Shown in pieces: positions 1 to 10,560 of a stretch of 51,299 nucleotides of DNA. Every line of letters starts with the position of its first letter. Positions within the stretch are counted from its first letter, which is position 1. This stretch comes from an uncultured Bacteroidota bacterium (lineage in GTDB: Bacteria > Bacteroidota > Bacteroidia > Flavobacteriales > Flavobacteriaceae). The translations under genes were made by a program, and so were the position numbers. Below the pieces are notes generated by a model. The model saw only the letters and a list, made by a program, of their open reading frames with translations, had not been told where the DNA came from and made no database searches. The stretch spans positions 1 to 51,299 of the forward strand of contig CABXCC010000008.1 of NCBI GenBank assembly GCA_902510475.1, written 5' to 3'.

Positions 1-242
1 TTCTTGTTGAACCTATGCAAGCTGAGACAAAAACGGCATCTGGGATAATAATTCCTGATAATGCAAAGGAAAAACCACAAAAAGCAATTGTAGTGGCAGT
101 TGGTGATGGTACCAAAGATCACTCAATGACAGTAAAAGTTGGAGATCACGTTCTTTACGGAAAGTATTCTGGAACAGAGCTTAAGCATGATGGAAAAGAC
201 TATTTGATTATGTCAGAAAAAGATATTCTGGCAATCGTTTAA
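1..242 (+). CDS. groES: co-chaperonin GroES (5'-truncated by window edge)
   Basis: GroES caps the GroEL ring and closes the folding chamber in the cytoplasm. The reading frame is already open at base 3 (L-V-E-P before the first visible Met), and LVEPM matches the usual RVLVEP segment near the GroES N-terminus. The Met at 15 is therefore internal and about ten N-terminal residues lie outside the window. Visible family features are the mobile-loop region KTASGIIIPDNAKEKP, the VGDHVLYGKYSG segment and the C-terminal KDILAIV. GroEL follows after 17 bp, the usual groESL operon. The promoter and any heat-shock operator are not in view. Confidence 0.96.
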   Translation, partial: LVEPMQAETKTASGIIIPDNAKEKPQKAIVVAVGDGTKDHSMTVKVGDHVLYGKYSGTELKHDGKDYLIMSEKDILAIV

Positions 243-247
243 TATAA

Positions 248-1894
<1,647 letters not shown>

Positions 1895-1916
1895 TTCCTT
1901 AGATAAATCTTAATTT

Positions 1917-1948
1917 AAAAGAGCTATAATTAATTTTATTGCTCTTTT
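1917..1948. terminator. bidirectional intrinsic terminator, groEL / heavy-metal protein
   Basis: The arms AAAAGAGC (1917-1924) and GCTCTTTT (1941-1948) pair perfectly. Inside them ATAA/TTAT adds four pairs across a single T-T mismatch, closing on TTAATT. A T-run follows on plus and the A-run gives one on minus. The minus-strand gene stops at 1936-1938, inside the hairpin, so its last codons form one arm. Confidence 0.85.
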
Positions 1949-2331
1949 TTATTGGATGTATGTATTGGTTTTCTATCTAAGCCATGGTCTTTTATAACTT
2001 GCAAATCACGATATTGACAACAAGGGTCTAATAAGCTGTAAGCTTCATCGGTGGCAATTTTTTTCTCAGTATCATGACCAATTGATCCTAAAAATTCATG
2101 AATCTCATTTATCGTGATCTTCTTCTCATTATATACAACTTTCAATACTCTATTATCCAAATTCCAATCAGCTAACTTAATTCCATTTATGTCAATTACT
2201 TTTTTTTCAATTCTTTCTTCACACATCATACAAACCCCATCCACAACAATTTTGGTAGATTTAGTTTGACTAAAACTATTTAATGTAATTAATAGAAAGA
2301 TTGAAATAAATAGATGGTTGTTATTTTTCAT
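1936..2331 (-). CDS. secreted heavy-metal-associated (HMA) domain protein
   Basis: A 131-residue protein with a signal peptide (residues 1-21, ending NSFSQ), so it should act in the periplasm. Residues about 26-90 form an HMA-type ferredoxin-like fold with the metal-binding motif GVCMMCEER (Cys34 and Cys37), as in CopZ, Atx1 and MerP. A second cysteine pair, DPCCQYRD (Cys104-105), sits in a C-terminal tail not found in simple CopZ/MerP domains. It lies 11 bp downstream of a TonB-dependent receptor gene and is probably cotranscribed with it, suggesting the pair moves or senses a soft metal such as copper. The metal is inferred, not shown. The stop codon is inside the terminator shared with groEL. 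Confidence 0.88.
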   Translation of the reverse strand: MKNNNHLFISIFLLITLNSFSQTKSTKIVVDGVCMMCEERIEKKVIDINGIKLADWNLDNRVLKVVYNEKKITINEIHEFLGSIGHDTEKKIATDEAYSLLDPCCQYRDLQVIKDHGLDRKPIHTSNKKEQ

Positions 2332-2342
2332 GAATTACTAAT

Positions 2343-4619
2343 TTAATTAATTTTATACCTAAGTCCAAGATACGACATTCTACCAGATACTGGACCATAA
2401 ATCATGGTTGCATCAAAATATTGACCAAACGGATCAGAATTAGAAATAATACCATCATTTTGTTTGTAATTAGTCAGATTTTCAGCCCCTAAATAAACTT
2501 CAAATGAATCTGAAAAAACCCTTGTAATTTGAGAGTTGATTAAATCCAGCTTTGACGAGAATGGATCTAATCTAAATATTTCTGGGTTCTGAATTGTTGA
2601 AGGAATTCTTTGTTTTCCTAAATGATTATAAGAAACATCAAATTTCCATTTCCTTGATTTTTCGTTTGAAGGTCCATCGTATGAAAGGTTCAGAAAAAAT
2701 CTGTTGGAAGGAGTTAATGGGTTTTGTAACCTGCCAGAAATATAGTCTGTTTTGGCATCAGTATTTTTGTAAGCAAATAGTAAATCAATACTATTTGCTA
2801 AAGAGTAAGAAAATTGTGCTTGAAAGCTCTTAGCATAACTTCTACCAAATAAATTATAAAATAAAATATTTGAAGGGCTTTCCCAATCAATAACAACTTT
2901 ACTTTCAAAATCTGTAATGTAGTAATCTATTATTAATTGAGAATCTTTGCCAAATAGTTTGAAACTTTGAATTATTGAAGCTCCATAATTCCAAGCAACT
3001 TCAGGCTCCATGTCAAAATAATTATATGACATAAACTCAGTTGAAGCATCTGCACTGGAAAAAGAAATTAATCTTGAACTGTAAAATAGTTTTTGATTTT
3101 CAGAAAAGAGATTGGCGATTCTGTTTGCTTTACCTGCAGACAATTTTATCGTTGTTTTTGGCAGCGCCTGAAATCGGACATGTAATCTAGGTGAGATGAA
3201 ATTACCTATAATGTTATGATTGTCATACCTTATTCCAGCAGAAAGATTTAAATTATCAAGATTATCATAGTTGTATTCAAAATATGCTCCAATTGTCTTT
3301 TCTGTTCTATCTAAGTCAAAAAATGATGTATTTAAATTGTTAACGGATTCGTCATAATTATCATAAGCAAATGAAATTCCGGTTTTAATTTTACTTCTAG
3401 TATCACCAATTATAGAGTTATATAACAGATTGGAATAAAAACTAGTATGACTTGTATCATGAAAACTATTTCCAAAATCAGACCCCTGATCAACATTGCT
3501 ATATGACAATTGTAACCCTAAAGACCTGTAAGTTATTTCTGGATCAACATATCCAAATTTTAAAGTACTTCTAATTATATTGGAATCTGCAGAACCACCC
3601 CAAGAATCGTTAATAGGAGGTCCAGGAATAATAGCGGGATCAAAATAATCAATTTCTCCATAGACCCTTTCATCACCAACATAATTAATATCAAAAAAAC
3701 CAACTAAACCCTTAGTTGCATTGGTATACTGAAATCTATTTAAAATATTAATTTGTTGACCCGTGGGAGCATCACCAAAATTATCATTGTTATGATCGTC
3801 TCTGTTGTCTTTTTTATCAGCATGCAAATACAAACCATAATCAATTTTTTCCGTCAACTTTGTAGAATAATGAGTGTTTAATTCAAATCTTTCCATAGAG
3901 TTGTAATACGCATTAGCGAAAAACTTATTATCAGACATTGGCTTAAGTAGTTCAGCATTAATCTGTCCTGAAACACTCTCATAACCATTTACAACACTTC
4001 CCGAACCTTTTGCAACCTGAATACTTTCAATCCATGTACCCGGGATAAATGTTAGTCCATATGCATTTAAAGCGCCTCTTATAGAGGGTATGTTTTCAAC
4101 AGATATCAAAATATTTGGACTAGCTAAACCTAACATGTTAATTTGCTTTCTTCCAGAAATTGCATCAGAAAAATTCACGTCTATTGAAGGGGTAGTTTCA
4201 AAACTTTCAGCAAGATTACAGCAGGCAGCTTTTAATAATTCTTCAGAGCTTATTTTTAACACATTTGCAGAACTTAGCAAGGAGACAGATGAGGATTTTT
4301 CTTTAAACTTAATTGTTATCGCTTCTAAACTGGAATCTTGTTTTAATATAATTTTTGAATATTTATTTTTGGTTTTAAGTGTGTCGTTTAAATAGCCTAC
4401 ATAGCTAACAACAAATTCTTTTGCATCTTTAATATCATTGATAAGAAAATTGCCATTTTGGTCGGAGACAACTCCCTTTGAGCCGTCAACTAAATAGATA
4501 TTTGCACCAACAATTGGAGCTTCATTATCGTCAAGTATTTCAACAACCATCCCAGACAGATTTTGAGAAAACAAGGTCACAGACCAGAGAAGGCAAAACA
4601 AAGAAAATATCTGCTTCAT
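2343..4619 (-). CDS. TonB-dependent outer-membrane receptor, probable metal-related
   Basis: A 758-residue outer-membrane transporter. It has a signal peptide (1-19, ending TLFSQ), a carboxypeptidase-regulatory-like beta-sandwich at about 20-95 (VVEILDDNEAPIVGANIYL), a plug domain at about 115-225 (NILISVENIPSIRGAL, GSGSVVNGYESVSGQINAEL) and a beta-barrel to the end. The plug carries an unusual adjacent cysteine pair (KAACCNLAESF, Cys133-134). The downstream partner is an HMA protein that also carries a Cys-Cys pair, so a metal or metal-chelate substrate is inferred. It starts at ATG 4619, and the upstream region holds a 12-bp repeat array (4650-4685) that may be its promoter or operator. Confidence 0.9.
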   Translation of the reverse strand: MKQIFSLFCLLWSVTLFSQNLSGMVVEILDDNEAPIVGANIYLVDGSKGVVSDQNGNFLINDIKDAKEFVVSYVGYLNDTLKTKNKYSKIILKQDSSLEAITIKFKEKSSSVSLLSSANVLKISSEELLKAACCNLAESFETTPSIDVNFSDAISGRKQINMLGLASPNILISVENIPSIRGALNAYGLTFIPGTWIESIQVAKGSGSVVNGYESVSGQINAELLKPMSDNKFFANAYYNSMERFELNTHYSTKLTEKIDYGLYLHADKKDNRDDHNNDNFGDAPTGQQINILNRFQYTNATKGLVGFFDINYVGDERVYGEIDYFDPAIIPGPPINDSWGGSADSNIIRSTLKFGYVDPEITYRSLGLQLSYSNVDQGSDFGNSFHDTSHTSFYSNLLYNSIIGDTRSKIKTGISFAYDNYDESVNNLNTSFFDLDRTEKTIGAYFEYNYDNLDNLNLSAGIRYDNHNIIGNFISPRLHVRFQALPKTTIKLSAGKANRIANLFSENQKLFYSSRLISFSSADASTEFMSYNYFDMEPEVAWNYGASIIQSFKLFGKDSQLIIDYYITDFESKVVIDWESPSNILFYNLFGRSYAKSFQAQFSYSLANSIDLLFAYKNTDAKTDYISGRLQNPLTPSNRFFLNLSYDGPSNEKSRKWKFDVSYNHLGKQRIPSTIQNPEIFRLDPFSSKLDLINSQITRVFSDSFEVYLGAENLTNYKQNDGIISNSDPFGQYFDATMIYGPVSGRMSYLGLRYKIN

Positions 4620-4649
4620 TAATTAATATATTAATAATGTAAAAATAGT

Positions 4650-4685
4650 AAATATCAAAATAGATATTTCAAGAATATCAAAATA
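4650..4685. repeat. AATATC/GATATT repeat array upstream of the receptor gene
   Basis: AATATCAAAATA occurs exactly at 4651-4662 and again at 4674-4685, a 23-bp period. Between them GATATTT (4663-4669) is the inverse of AAATATC (4650-4656), giving three alternating half-sites. On the minus strand each direct copy reads TATTTTGATATT, so the pair could also be a -33/-7 promoter (TTTTG, 16 bp, TATTTTG) about 30 bp before the receptor ATG. Operator and promoter readings are not exclusive, and AT-rich coincidence is possible. Confidence 0.45.
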
Positions 4686-4762
4686 TTAACTTATCAAAAA
4701 AAGGTGTTAACAAAATTGAATTCTTTGATCTTTAATTAAGACAATTCGTTTATCAATTTATT

Positions 4763-4770
4763 TACTTTTG
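4763..4770 (+). promoter_or_regulatory. candidate Bacteroidota -7 box for purH
   Basis: TACTTTTG matches the Bacteroidota primary-sigma -7 consensus TAnnTTTG exactly. It ends only 5 bp before the purH ATG (4776), so a start site at the usual distance would fall at or next to the start codon, giving a leaderless or nearly leaderless mRNA. I see no convincing TTG -33 element at the normal spacing. Confidence 0.45.
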
Positions 4771-4775
4771 AAAGT

Positions 4776-6272
4776 ATGAATGATACAAGAATAAAGTCTG
4801 TGCTAATTTCTGTTTTTTCTAAGAAGGGTATCGAACCAATTATTGAAGAACTTTCTAAAAATGATGTAAAAATATACTCTACAGGTGGGACATGTAAATA
4901 TATTTCAGAACTTGGCTACAATGTTACAGAGGTTGAAAATGTAACTGAATATCCCTCGATTTTTGGAGGAAGAGTTAAAACCTTACATCCAAAAATATTT
5001 GGTGGTATTCTTTATCGAAGAGATAATAAAAATGACATTGACGAAAAAGAGAAATTTGATATCCCGTCTATTGATCTTGTCATTGTTGATCTTTATCCGT
5101 TTGAAGAAACAGTTAAAAATAGTAAAAGCGAATCTGAAATAATAGAAAAAATTGACATTGGAGGAATTGCCTTGATAAGGGCAGCAGCAAAAAATTTTAA
5201 AAATGTTACCTGTATTTCATCCGTGAACGACTACGAACTTTTCTTAAAAAAATATAAGACGCAAGATGGAGTTTTAAATCAAGAGGATAGAAAGTTATTT
5301 GCCGCTAAATCATTCAGAACATCTTCTTCATATGATTCTGCCATTCAAGGATATTTTGGAGAGGTAAAAGAATCTGAGTTAAGATATGGTGAAAACCCAC
5401 ACCAAAAGGGAATTTTTTCAGGAAATATCAATAAAGTTTTTTCAAAATTACACGGCAAAGAACTTAGCTATAATAACTTTTTAGACATAGATGCAGCCAT
5501 GGATTTAATGTCTGAATTCAAAGATGACCAGCCCACATTTGCTATCTTAAAACACAACAATGCATGTGGAATTGCAATGAAATCTAGTATTAAAGAAGCT
5601 TATGATTCTGCCTTAGCAGCTGATCCAATTTCTGCATTTGGGGGTATCTTAATTTCTAATAAGAAAATTGATTTTGAAACTGCTAACACCATTAATTCTT
5701 TGTTCTGTGAAGTTGTTATTTCCCCAGAATTTGATTCTGATGCTTTGGAAAAATTGAAAGAAAAAAAAAATAGAATAATATTACTTTTAAATGACTATCC
5801 TAAAAAAGAGCAACTTATTAGAACATGTTTGAACGGATCATTAAAACAATCGCCAGATAATATAATTGATAGTGTTGAAATGTTAAAGTATCCAACAAAA
5901 ATTAAACCCAATCCCGAACAAATTGAAGATTTGTTATTCGCTTCCAAAATCTCAAAAAATACAAAATCAAACACTATTGTTTTAGTAAAAAATAAACAAC
6001 TACTAGCAAGTGGAACAGGTCAAACTAGCAGGGTTGATGCGTTAAATCAAGCCGTTGAAAAAGCCGAAAAATTTGGTTTTGATTTAAAGGGTGCTTGTAT
6101 GGCAAGTGATGCGTTTTTTCCTTTCCCAGACTGCGTAGAAATTGCTCATAAAAAAGGGATAAACTCGATTATTCAACCCGGAGGATCAATAAAAGATAAT
6201 TTAAGTGTGGATTACTGTGATAATAATAAAGTTGCTATGGTTTTTACTGGGGTTAGACATTTTAAACATTGA
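4776..6272 (+). CDS. purH: bifunctional AICAR formyltransferase / IMP cyclohydrolase
   Basis: Catalyses the last two steps of purine synthesis: AICAR plus 10-formyl-THF to FAICAR, then ring closure to IMP. The N-terminal cyclohydrolase (MGS-like) domain shows STGGTCKYI and GGRVKTLHPKIFGGIL. The C-terminal transformylase shows LKHNNACGIA, containing the catalytic Lys-His pair, ADPISAFGGIL, and the C-terminal FPFPDCVEIA and IIQPGGSIKD. The 498 residues are near the short end of the family but all blocks are present. It reads divergently from the receptor at 4619 and is followed after 90 bp by mreB on the same strand. Confidence 0.98.
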   Translation: MNDTRIKSVLISVFSKKGIEPIIEELSKNDVKIYSTGGTCKYISELGYNVTEVENVTEYPSIFGGRVKTLHPKIFGGILYRRDNKNDIDEKEKFDIPSIDLVIVDLYPFEETVKNSKSESEIIEKIDIGGIALIRAAAKNFKNVTCISSVNDYELFLKKYKTQDGVLNQEDRKLFAAKSFRTSSSYDSAIQGYFGEVKESELRYGENPHQKGIFSGNINKVFSKLHGKELSYNNFLDIDAAMDLMSEFKDDQPTFAILKHNNACGIAMKSSIKEAYDSALAADPISAFGGILISNKKIDFETANTINSLFCEVVISPEFDSDALEKLKEKKNRIILLLNDYPKKEQLIRTCLNGSLKQSPDNIIDSVEMLKYPTKIKPNPEQIEDLLFASKISKNTKSNTIVLVKNKQLLASGTGQTSRVDALNQAVEKAEKFGFDLKGACMASDAFFPFPDCVEIAHKKGINSIIQPGGSIKDNLSVDYCDNNKVAMVFTGVRHFKH

Positions 6273-6362
6273 TATGAATTTATTGTTTTATTATTTAATT
6301 TTTATTCTTAGATTTACATTACAGGCCTGAGTATTATAAACTTTATTTTTTTTCTTTAACCT

Positions 6363-7391
6363 ATGGGGTTTTTTGATTTTTTAACGGAAGAGATTGCAAT
6401 CGATTTGGGTACAGCAAATACTTTAATAATACATAATGATAAAGTTGTTGTAGATAGTCCTTCTATCGTCGCCAAGGATAGAATATCAGGAAAAATTATA
6501 GCTGTAGGGAATGAAGCAAATTTGATGCAAGGAAAGACCCATGAAAGTATCAAAACAATAAGACCTCTAAAAGATGGTGTGATCGCTGATTTTGACGCAT
6601 CAGAACAGATGATTAACTTATTTATTAAAAGTATTCCTACTTTAAAAAATAAAATATTTTCCCCCTCACTTATAATGGTAATTTGTATTCCTTCTGGAAT
6701 TACAGAGGTTGAAATGAGGGCTGTTAAAGAATCTGCTGAAAGGGTTAATGGAAAAGAGGTCTATCTAATTCACGAACCAATGGCAGCAGCAATTGGAATT
6801 GGAGTAGATATTATGCAGCCAAAAGGAAATATGATTATAGATATTGGTGGAGGAACTACAGAAATTGCAGTTATTGCATTAGGAGGAATTGTATGTGACC
6901 AATCTTTAAAAGTAGCAGGTGATGTTTTTACAAACGACATCATTTACTACATGAGAACCCAGCATAATCTGTATGTGGGAGACAGAACTGCTGAAAAAAT
7001 AAAAATTCAGATTGGTGCAGCAACAGAAGATCTTGACGACCCCCCTGAAGACATGAGTGTTCAAGGACGTGATTTATTAACGGGTAAACCAAAACAAATT
7101 GAAATATCCTACAGAGAAATAGTAAAAGCTTTAGAAAAATCAATATTAAGGGTCGAAGATTCAGTAATGGAGACATTATCCAAGACACCTCCAGAACTTG
7201 CTGCTGATATTTATAATACAGGGATGTATTTAGCCGGGGGTGGATCTATGCTTAGAGGTTTAGATAAACGACTATCTAAGAAAACTGATCTTCCGGTATA
7301 CATTGCAGAAGACCCACTTAGAGCTGTTGTAAGGGGAACAGGTATTGTTTTAAAAAATATTCCAAAATACAAAAGTGTCCTGATAAAATAG
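6363..7391 (+). CDS. mreB: rod-shape actin homologue MreB
   Basis: Cytoplasmic actin-like ATPase whose membrane-bound filaments direct lateral wall synthesis with MreC, MreD, PBP2 and RodA. The 342-residue length is typical. The actin-fold phosphate-1 loop IAIDLGTANTLI, phosphate-2 loop MIIDIGGGTTEIAVI and adenosine motif MYLAGGGSMLRGLD are all visible, with HEPMAAAIGIG between. The N-terminus MGFFDFLTEE has the amphipathic character used for membrane contact. It is the first gene of an unbroken mreBCD-mrdA-rodA run on the plus strand, with 10 bp to mreC. Confidence 0.98.
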   Translation: MGFFDFLTEEIAIDLGTANTLIIHNDKVVVDSPSIVAKDRISGKIIAVGNEANLMQGKTHESIKTIRPLKDGVIADFDASEQMINLFIKSIPTLKNKIFSPSLIMVICIPSGITEVEMRAVKESAERVNGKEVYLIHEPMAAAIGIGVDIMQPKGNMIIDIGGGTTEIAVIALGGIVCDQSLKVAGDVFTNDIIYYMRTQHNLYVGDRTAEKIKIQIGAATEDLDDPPEDMSVQGRDLLTGKPKQIEISYREIVKALEKSILRVEDSVMETLSKTPPELAADIYNTGMYLAGGGSMLRGLDKRLSKKTDLPVYIAEDPLRAVVRGTGIVLKNIPKYKSVLIK

Positions 7392-7401
7392 ATAGAAAAG
7401 T

Positions 7402-8202
7402 ATGCAACGAATTATTTATTTCTTAATTAGAAATAAGAATTTTATTTTATTTCTAACGTTGCTTTCAATTTCAATTTCACTTAATTTTATCTACAACGAG
7501 TACAACAAAAGTAAATTTATAAACTCTAGTAATTTTATATTTTCATCTCTTTACGATACAAAGTTTACGGTTTCAAAATATTTAAATCTTGAGCTTCAAA
7601 ATCAATTATTATTAGAAGAGAATAAAAACCTTAAAAAGATCTTATTTAATTCAGAGACCCCTACTAAAAGTTTTGATTCGATAAATTCGATAGGTTTTGA
7701 AGTAATGACAGCATCAGTCATAAAAAATAGCTATTCTAAAACGAATAATTTTATTACCATTAATAAAGGCTTTAAAGATGGAATTGGTATTGACAACGGT
7801 GTAATATCATCAAATGGGGTGGTAGGAATTATTGATAAAACTACTACAAATTATTCAAGACTTATTTCAATACTAAACACAAATTTTTTGCTCAATGCTA
7901 AATTTAAAAATTCAAATTATTTTGGAGTTTTATCGTGGAATGGAAAAAATATTAATAAAGTTCAATTAAAGGATGTTCCAAAACAAGCCAAAATTAAAAT
8001 CGGTGATACAATTGTTACAGGTGGTAATTCGTTAATTTTTCCAAAAGGAATACTAATTGGATATATCCAATCCTTTAAACTTGATAACTCAGAAAATTAT
8101 TTGGAAATAGAGGTGAATTTGTCAACAGATATGACAAATATTGAAAATTTATATATAATAAATAATAACAATGCTACAGAAATAAATTTGCTAAATGAAT
8201 AA
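7402..8202 (+). CDS. mreC: rod shape-determining protein MreC
   Basis: A 266-residue bitopic inner-membrane protein: a short cytoplasmic N-terminus, one membrane helix at about 10-30 (FILFLTLLSISISLNFIYN), a predicted coiled coil at about 50-75 (YLNLELQNQLLLEENKNLKKIL), then the periplasmic beta-rich domain with the conserved segments TINKGFKDGIGIDNGVISSNGVVGII and IGDTIVTGGNSLIFPKGI. MreC bridges MreB to PBP2 and activates it. The gene overlaps mreD by 8 bp, consistent with translational coupling. The sequence is divergent, as usual for MreC, but position and domain order settle the call. Confidence 0.94.
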   Translation: MQRIIYFLIRNKNFILFLTLLSISISLNFIYNEYNKSKFINSSNFIFSSLYDTKFTVSKYLNLELQNQLLLEENKNLKKILFNSETPTKSFDSINSIGFEVMTASVIKNSYSKTNNFITINKGFKDGIGIDNGVISSNGVVGIIDKTTTNYSRLISILNTNFLLNAKFKNSNYFGVLSWNGKNINKVQLKDVPKQAKIKIGDTIVTGGNSLIFPKGILIGYIQSFKLDNSENYLEIEVNLSTDMTNIENLYIINNNNATEINLLNE

Positions 8203-8698
8203 TATAATTTACAATTTAATATTAGGTGCATCTCTAATTTTAATGCAGTCACTGTTTCTAAACAATATAAATTTTTTAGAATATCTAAATCCTTTTATTT
8301 ATATATATTTTATAATATATTATCCAATTAAAAACAATAGGTCTGTATTTATAATTCTTGCCTTTATTTATGGTTTACTAATTGATTTGTTTTCCGACAC
8401 TCATGGAATTCATGCTGCCTCTACGCTTTGCATTGCATATTTTAGACCCTACTTACTTAAACTTTTTTTTGGTATGGCATACGAACATCAAGTTGTAAAA
8501 TTCAATTCCTTGGAACTTAAACAAAATATATTTTATCTTTTTTCAATGATAATTATTCATCATATAATCTTATTTAGTCTAGAAGTTTTTAATCTGTCAC
8601 TAGCAAATTTAATTTTTAATAACATAATAAGTAATAGCGTTTTCACCTTTATGTCTATTTATGTATTATATGAATTTTTAATGAGAAAATCCAAATGA
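8195..8698 (+). CDS. mreD: rod shape-determining protein MreD
   Basis: A 167-residue polytopic membrane protein with about five hydrophobic helices. The family-typical short motif YGLLIDLFSDTHGIHAASTL is at about 58-77. MreD is the integral-membrane member of the elongasome. It overlaps mreC by 8 bp at its 5' end and the PBP2 gene by 4 bp (ATGA) at its 3' end, so the cluster is probably translated in a coupled way. Sequence alone gives a weak match; the gene order makes the assignment secure. Confidence 0.92.
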   Translation: MNNIIYNLILGASLILMQSLFLNNINFLEYLNPFIYIYFIIYYPIKNNRSVFIILAFIYGLLIDLFSDTHGIHAASTLCIAYFRPYLLKLFFGMAYEHQVVKFNSLELKQNIFYLFSMIIIHHIILFSLEVFNLSLANLIFNNIISNSVFTFMSIYVLYEFLMRKSK

Positions 8699-10560
8699 GA
8701 AAAAGCTTATTCTTCGTATTGGTTCTTTTTACTTCCTTAACTTTTATTGCTAGGCTTTTCTATCTACAAATTTATGCAACAGAACCGTATTCAATTTACG
8801 AAGATAATGCTATAAGGAAGGTTTACACGTATCCTAAAAGAGGATATATTTATGATAGAAATAATAAGCTGCTAGTTTCAAACCAACCCTCATACGATGT
8901 AATGGTAATCCCAAGGGAAGTCAAAGAGCTAGATACAACAGAATTCTGTGGTTTGCTTAAAATTTCTAAAGATTATTTCGTTAATAAGTTAGACAGGACT
9001 AGCAACTACTCAAGAAGAATACCATCTGTATTTTTAGCACATCTTTCAAAGAATGATTACGGGTTTTTAGCCGAAAAAATAAGGAAATATGAGGGGTTTT
9101 ATATTCAAAAAAGAAACCTGAGAGAATACAATACAAGCATCGGAGCAAATGTTCTAGGCTATGTAGCGGAGGTAAATAGATCTAATATTGAAAAAGACCC
9201 GTATTATAATACCGGAGACATTATAGGCAAACAAGGAGTTGAACTTTCTTATGAAAAATATTTAAGAGGAGAGAAAGGAATTAAATTTATTCAAAAAGAT
9301 AGGTTTAACAGGGATTTAGGTAATTTTAACAATGGCAAGAATGATATAAATTCGATCGCAGGAAATGATTTAACTATAACAATAGATTCTCATTTACAGG
9401 AATACGGGGAATCATTAATGGTAAATAAAAGAGGAGCAATAGTCGCAATAGAACCAGCCACTGGCGAACTACTCTCTCTTGTTTCTTCCCCCTCCTATAA
9501 TCCAAATTTATTAGTTGGTAGAGAAAGGTCCAAAAATTATTATGAACTTTATAAAGACAGTATTTATAAACCACTCATTGATAAAGGATTATTATCAACT
9601 TTTCCGGCAGGATCTCCTTTTAAAATAATCGTTGGGTTAATCGCTTTGCAGGAAAATGCCGTTTCTGAGAAAAGTACAATATACTGTAACGGATCATATG
9701 TCTATGGTAAAAATAAAAAATCTATGAAGTGTCATTGTGGTGGTGGATACAGAAACATTTATAATGGTATTTCAGAATCTTGTAATTCATACTTTGCTGA
9801 AGCCTACAGAAAGACAATTAATATGGACAATGAAGTTTCAAAGAATTTTGATAAGTGGAGCTCAAGTGTTAAGAGTTTTGGTCTTGGAAATTTTTTGAAT
9901 AACGACTTACCTGTGGGTAAAAAAGGAATTATTCCTGACTCTGAATTTTATGACAAATGGTATCCAGATTTTAGATGGGGGCCTACTACAAACTTATCTA
10001 ATTCAATTGGTCAAGGTGAAATTCTGGTTACTCCAATTCAACTTGCTAATATGATGGCCGCAGTTGCTAATAAGGGATATTATTATACTCCTCATATAAT
10101 TAAAAATATTCAAGGTGACTCAATCGAAGAGAGATTTAGAAAAAAAAATATTATTGAAATTGATAAACAACATTTTGATAAAATTGAAATTGGACTAAAA
10201 GAGGTTTATAAAAGTGGAACAGGTAAGTTTTTAAATATTCCTGGAATTGAAATATGCGGTAAATCAGGAACAGCTGAAAATTTTACAAGACTTAATGGTA
10301 AAAAAACTCAATTGACCGACCATTCAATTTTTGTTGCCTATGCTCCAAAAGAAAATCCAAAAATTGCCATTGCTGTATTGGTAGAAAATGGCTATTACGG
10401 GTCAACTTGGGCGGGTAGAATAACAAGTTTGATGATCGAAAAATATTTAAAAGGATATGTAACTCTTAAAAAAACTGAGGAACTAGTTATTAATAAGAGC
10501 TTAGAAAATGAGTATTTAAAACCATTTTCTGGTAAGCCATTTTCTATTAATAAGCTATGA
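8695..10560 (+). CDS. mrdA: penicillin-binding protein 2 (elongasome transpeptidase)
   Basis: A 621-residue inner-membrane class B PBP that cross-links peptidoglycan during elongation. It has one N-terminal membrane anchor (about 5-25), a dimerisation/pedestal domain (KRGYIYDRNNKLLVSNQPSYDV at about 48-69; YVAEVNRSNIEKDPYY; GKQGVELSYEKYLRG) and the transpeptidase domain. The active-site motifs are SPFK (catalytic Ser307, Lys310), SCN (362-364) and KSGT (522-525). The first motif has Pro where many PBPs have Thr. It overlaps mreD and rodA by 4 bp each. Its glycosyltransferase partner is RodA, encoded next. Confidence 0.97.
   Translation: MRKSLFFVLVLFTSLTFIARLFYLQIYATEPYSIYEDNAIRKVYTYPKRGYIYDRNNKLLVSNQPSYDVMVIPREVKELDTTEFCGLLKISKDYFVNKLDRTSNYSRRIPSVFLAHLSKNDYGFLAEKIRKYEGFYIQKRNLREYNTSIGANVLGYVAEVNRSNIEKDPYYNTGDIIGKQGVELSYEKYLRGEKGIKFIQKDRFNRDLGNFNNGKNDINSIAGNDLTITIDSHLQEYGESLMVNKRGAIVAIEPATGELLSLVSSPSYNPNLLVGRERSKNYYELYKDSIYKPLIDKGLLSTFPAGSPFKIIVGLIALQENAVSEKSTIYCNGSYVYGKNKKSMKCHCGGGYRNIYNGISESCNSYFAEAYRKTINMDNEVSKNFDKWSSSVKSFGLGNFLNNDLPVGKKGIIPDSEFYDKWYPDFRWGPTTNLSNSIGQGEILVTPIQLANMMAAVANKGYYYTPHIIKNIQGDSIEERFRKKNIIEIDKQHFDKIEIGLKEVYKSGTGKFLNIPGIEICGKSGTAENFTRLNGKKTQLTDHSIFVAYAPKENPKIAIAVLVENGYYGSTWAGRITSLMIEKYLKGYVTLKKTEELVINKSLENEYLKPFSGKPFSINKL

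Noticed and set aside
4620-4775. Small RNA or ORF in the receptor/purH divergent region
   Set aside because: Apart from the repeat array and the purH -7 box, there is no open frame of note and no terminator hairpin that would end a small RNA.
8695-10560. SPFK instead of STFK in PBP2 as a sign of inactivation
   Set aside because: The catalytic Ser and Lys of SxxK, the SxN and the KSG motifs are all intact; the Pro substitution is one I recall from other flavobacterial PBP2 proteins.
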